Shown piece after piece: positions 5,325 to 5,332 of a stretch of 5,332 nucleotides of DNA. Each line of letters starts with the position of its first letter. Position 1 is the first letter of the stretch. This DNA comes from an uncultured Clostridia bacterium. Its GTDB lineage: Bacteria > Bacillota > Clostridia > Oscillospirales > CAG-382. A model generated the notes under the pieces. The model did no database searches, was not told the DNA's origin, and saw nothing but the letters and a program-made list of their open reading frames with translations. The DNA lies in NCBI GenBank assembly GCA_947305675.1, contig CAMZED010000100.1:1-5332 (forward strand), written 5' to 3'. Both the position numbers and the translations under genes were made by a program.

Positions 5325-5332
5325 TATCTGAT

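Overview
The window looks like part of a carbohydrate-utilisation locus from an uncultured Clostridia-type Firmicute, probably gut- or rumen-associated. I infer this from the Gram-positive lipoprotein signals, strong GGAGG/AGAGGG ribosome binding sites, a MalF-type permease with the long cytoplasmic N-terminal extension common in Clostridia, and roughly 50% GC coding DNA with AT-rich intergenic DNA. All genes I can support lie on the minus strand, so the order of transcription runs from the right edge to the left edge.

Right to left: (1) an extended -10 promoter element at the right edge; (2) a small protein with two membrane segments and a soluble C-terminal domain (4809-5267); (3) a small protein with one membrane anchor, overlapping gene 2 by 14 bp, whose soluble part reads like one miniature lobe of a sugar-binding protein (4247-4822); (4) a surface lipoprotein of glycoside hydrolase family 53 (endo-beta-1,4-galactanase), joined to gene 3 by an ATGA overlap (2442-4250). 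Gene 4 carries a clear single-base frameshift: the missing 57 residues of a CBM61-like galactan-binding domain continue in the -1 frame down to 2290. (5) An AT-rich regulatory gap (2116-2289) with a good promoter, an operator-like dyad and leader hairpins; (6) a solute-binding lipoprotein of a sugar ABC importer, 533 aa, enlarged by an unusual C-terminal beta-rich module resembling X25/SusE-SusF-type glucan-binding domains (514-2115); (7) a strong 12-bp stem-loop; (8) the first 133 codons of the MalF-type permease, running off the left edge.

The likely joint function is capture of pectic beta-1,4-galactan side chains (or arabinogalactan type I) at the cell surface, hydrolysis by the GH53 enzyme, and uptake of the oligosaccharides by the importer, similar in logic to the Bacillus GanSPQ/GanB system. 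The second permease and the ATPase are not in the window. The least explained parts are the two small membrane proteins leading the operon, the extra module on the binding protein, and the galactanase frameshift. There is no RNA gene, mobile element or CRISPR array that I can see, and no gap over 300 bp without a gene.
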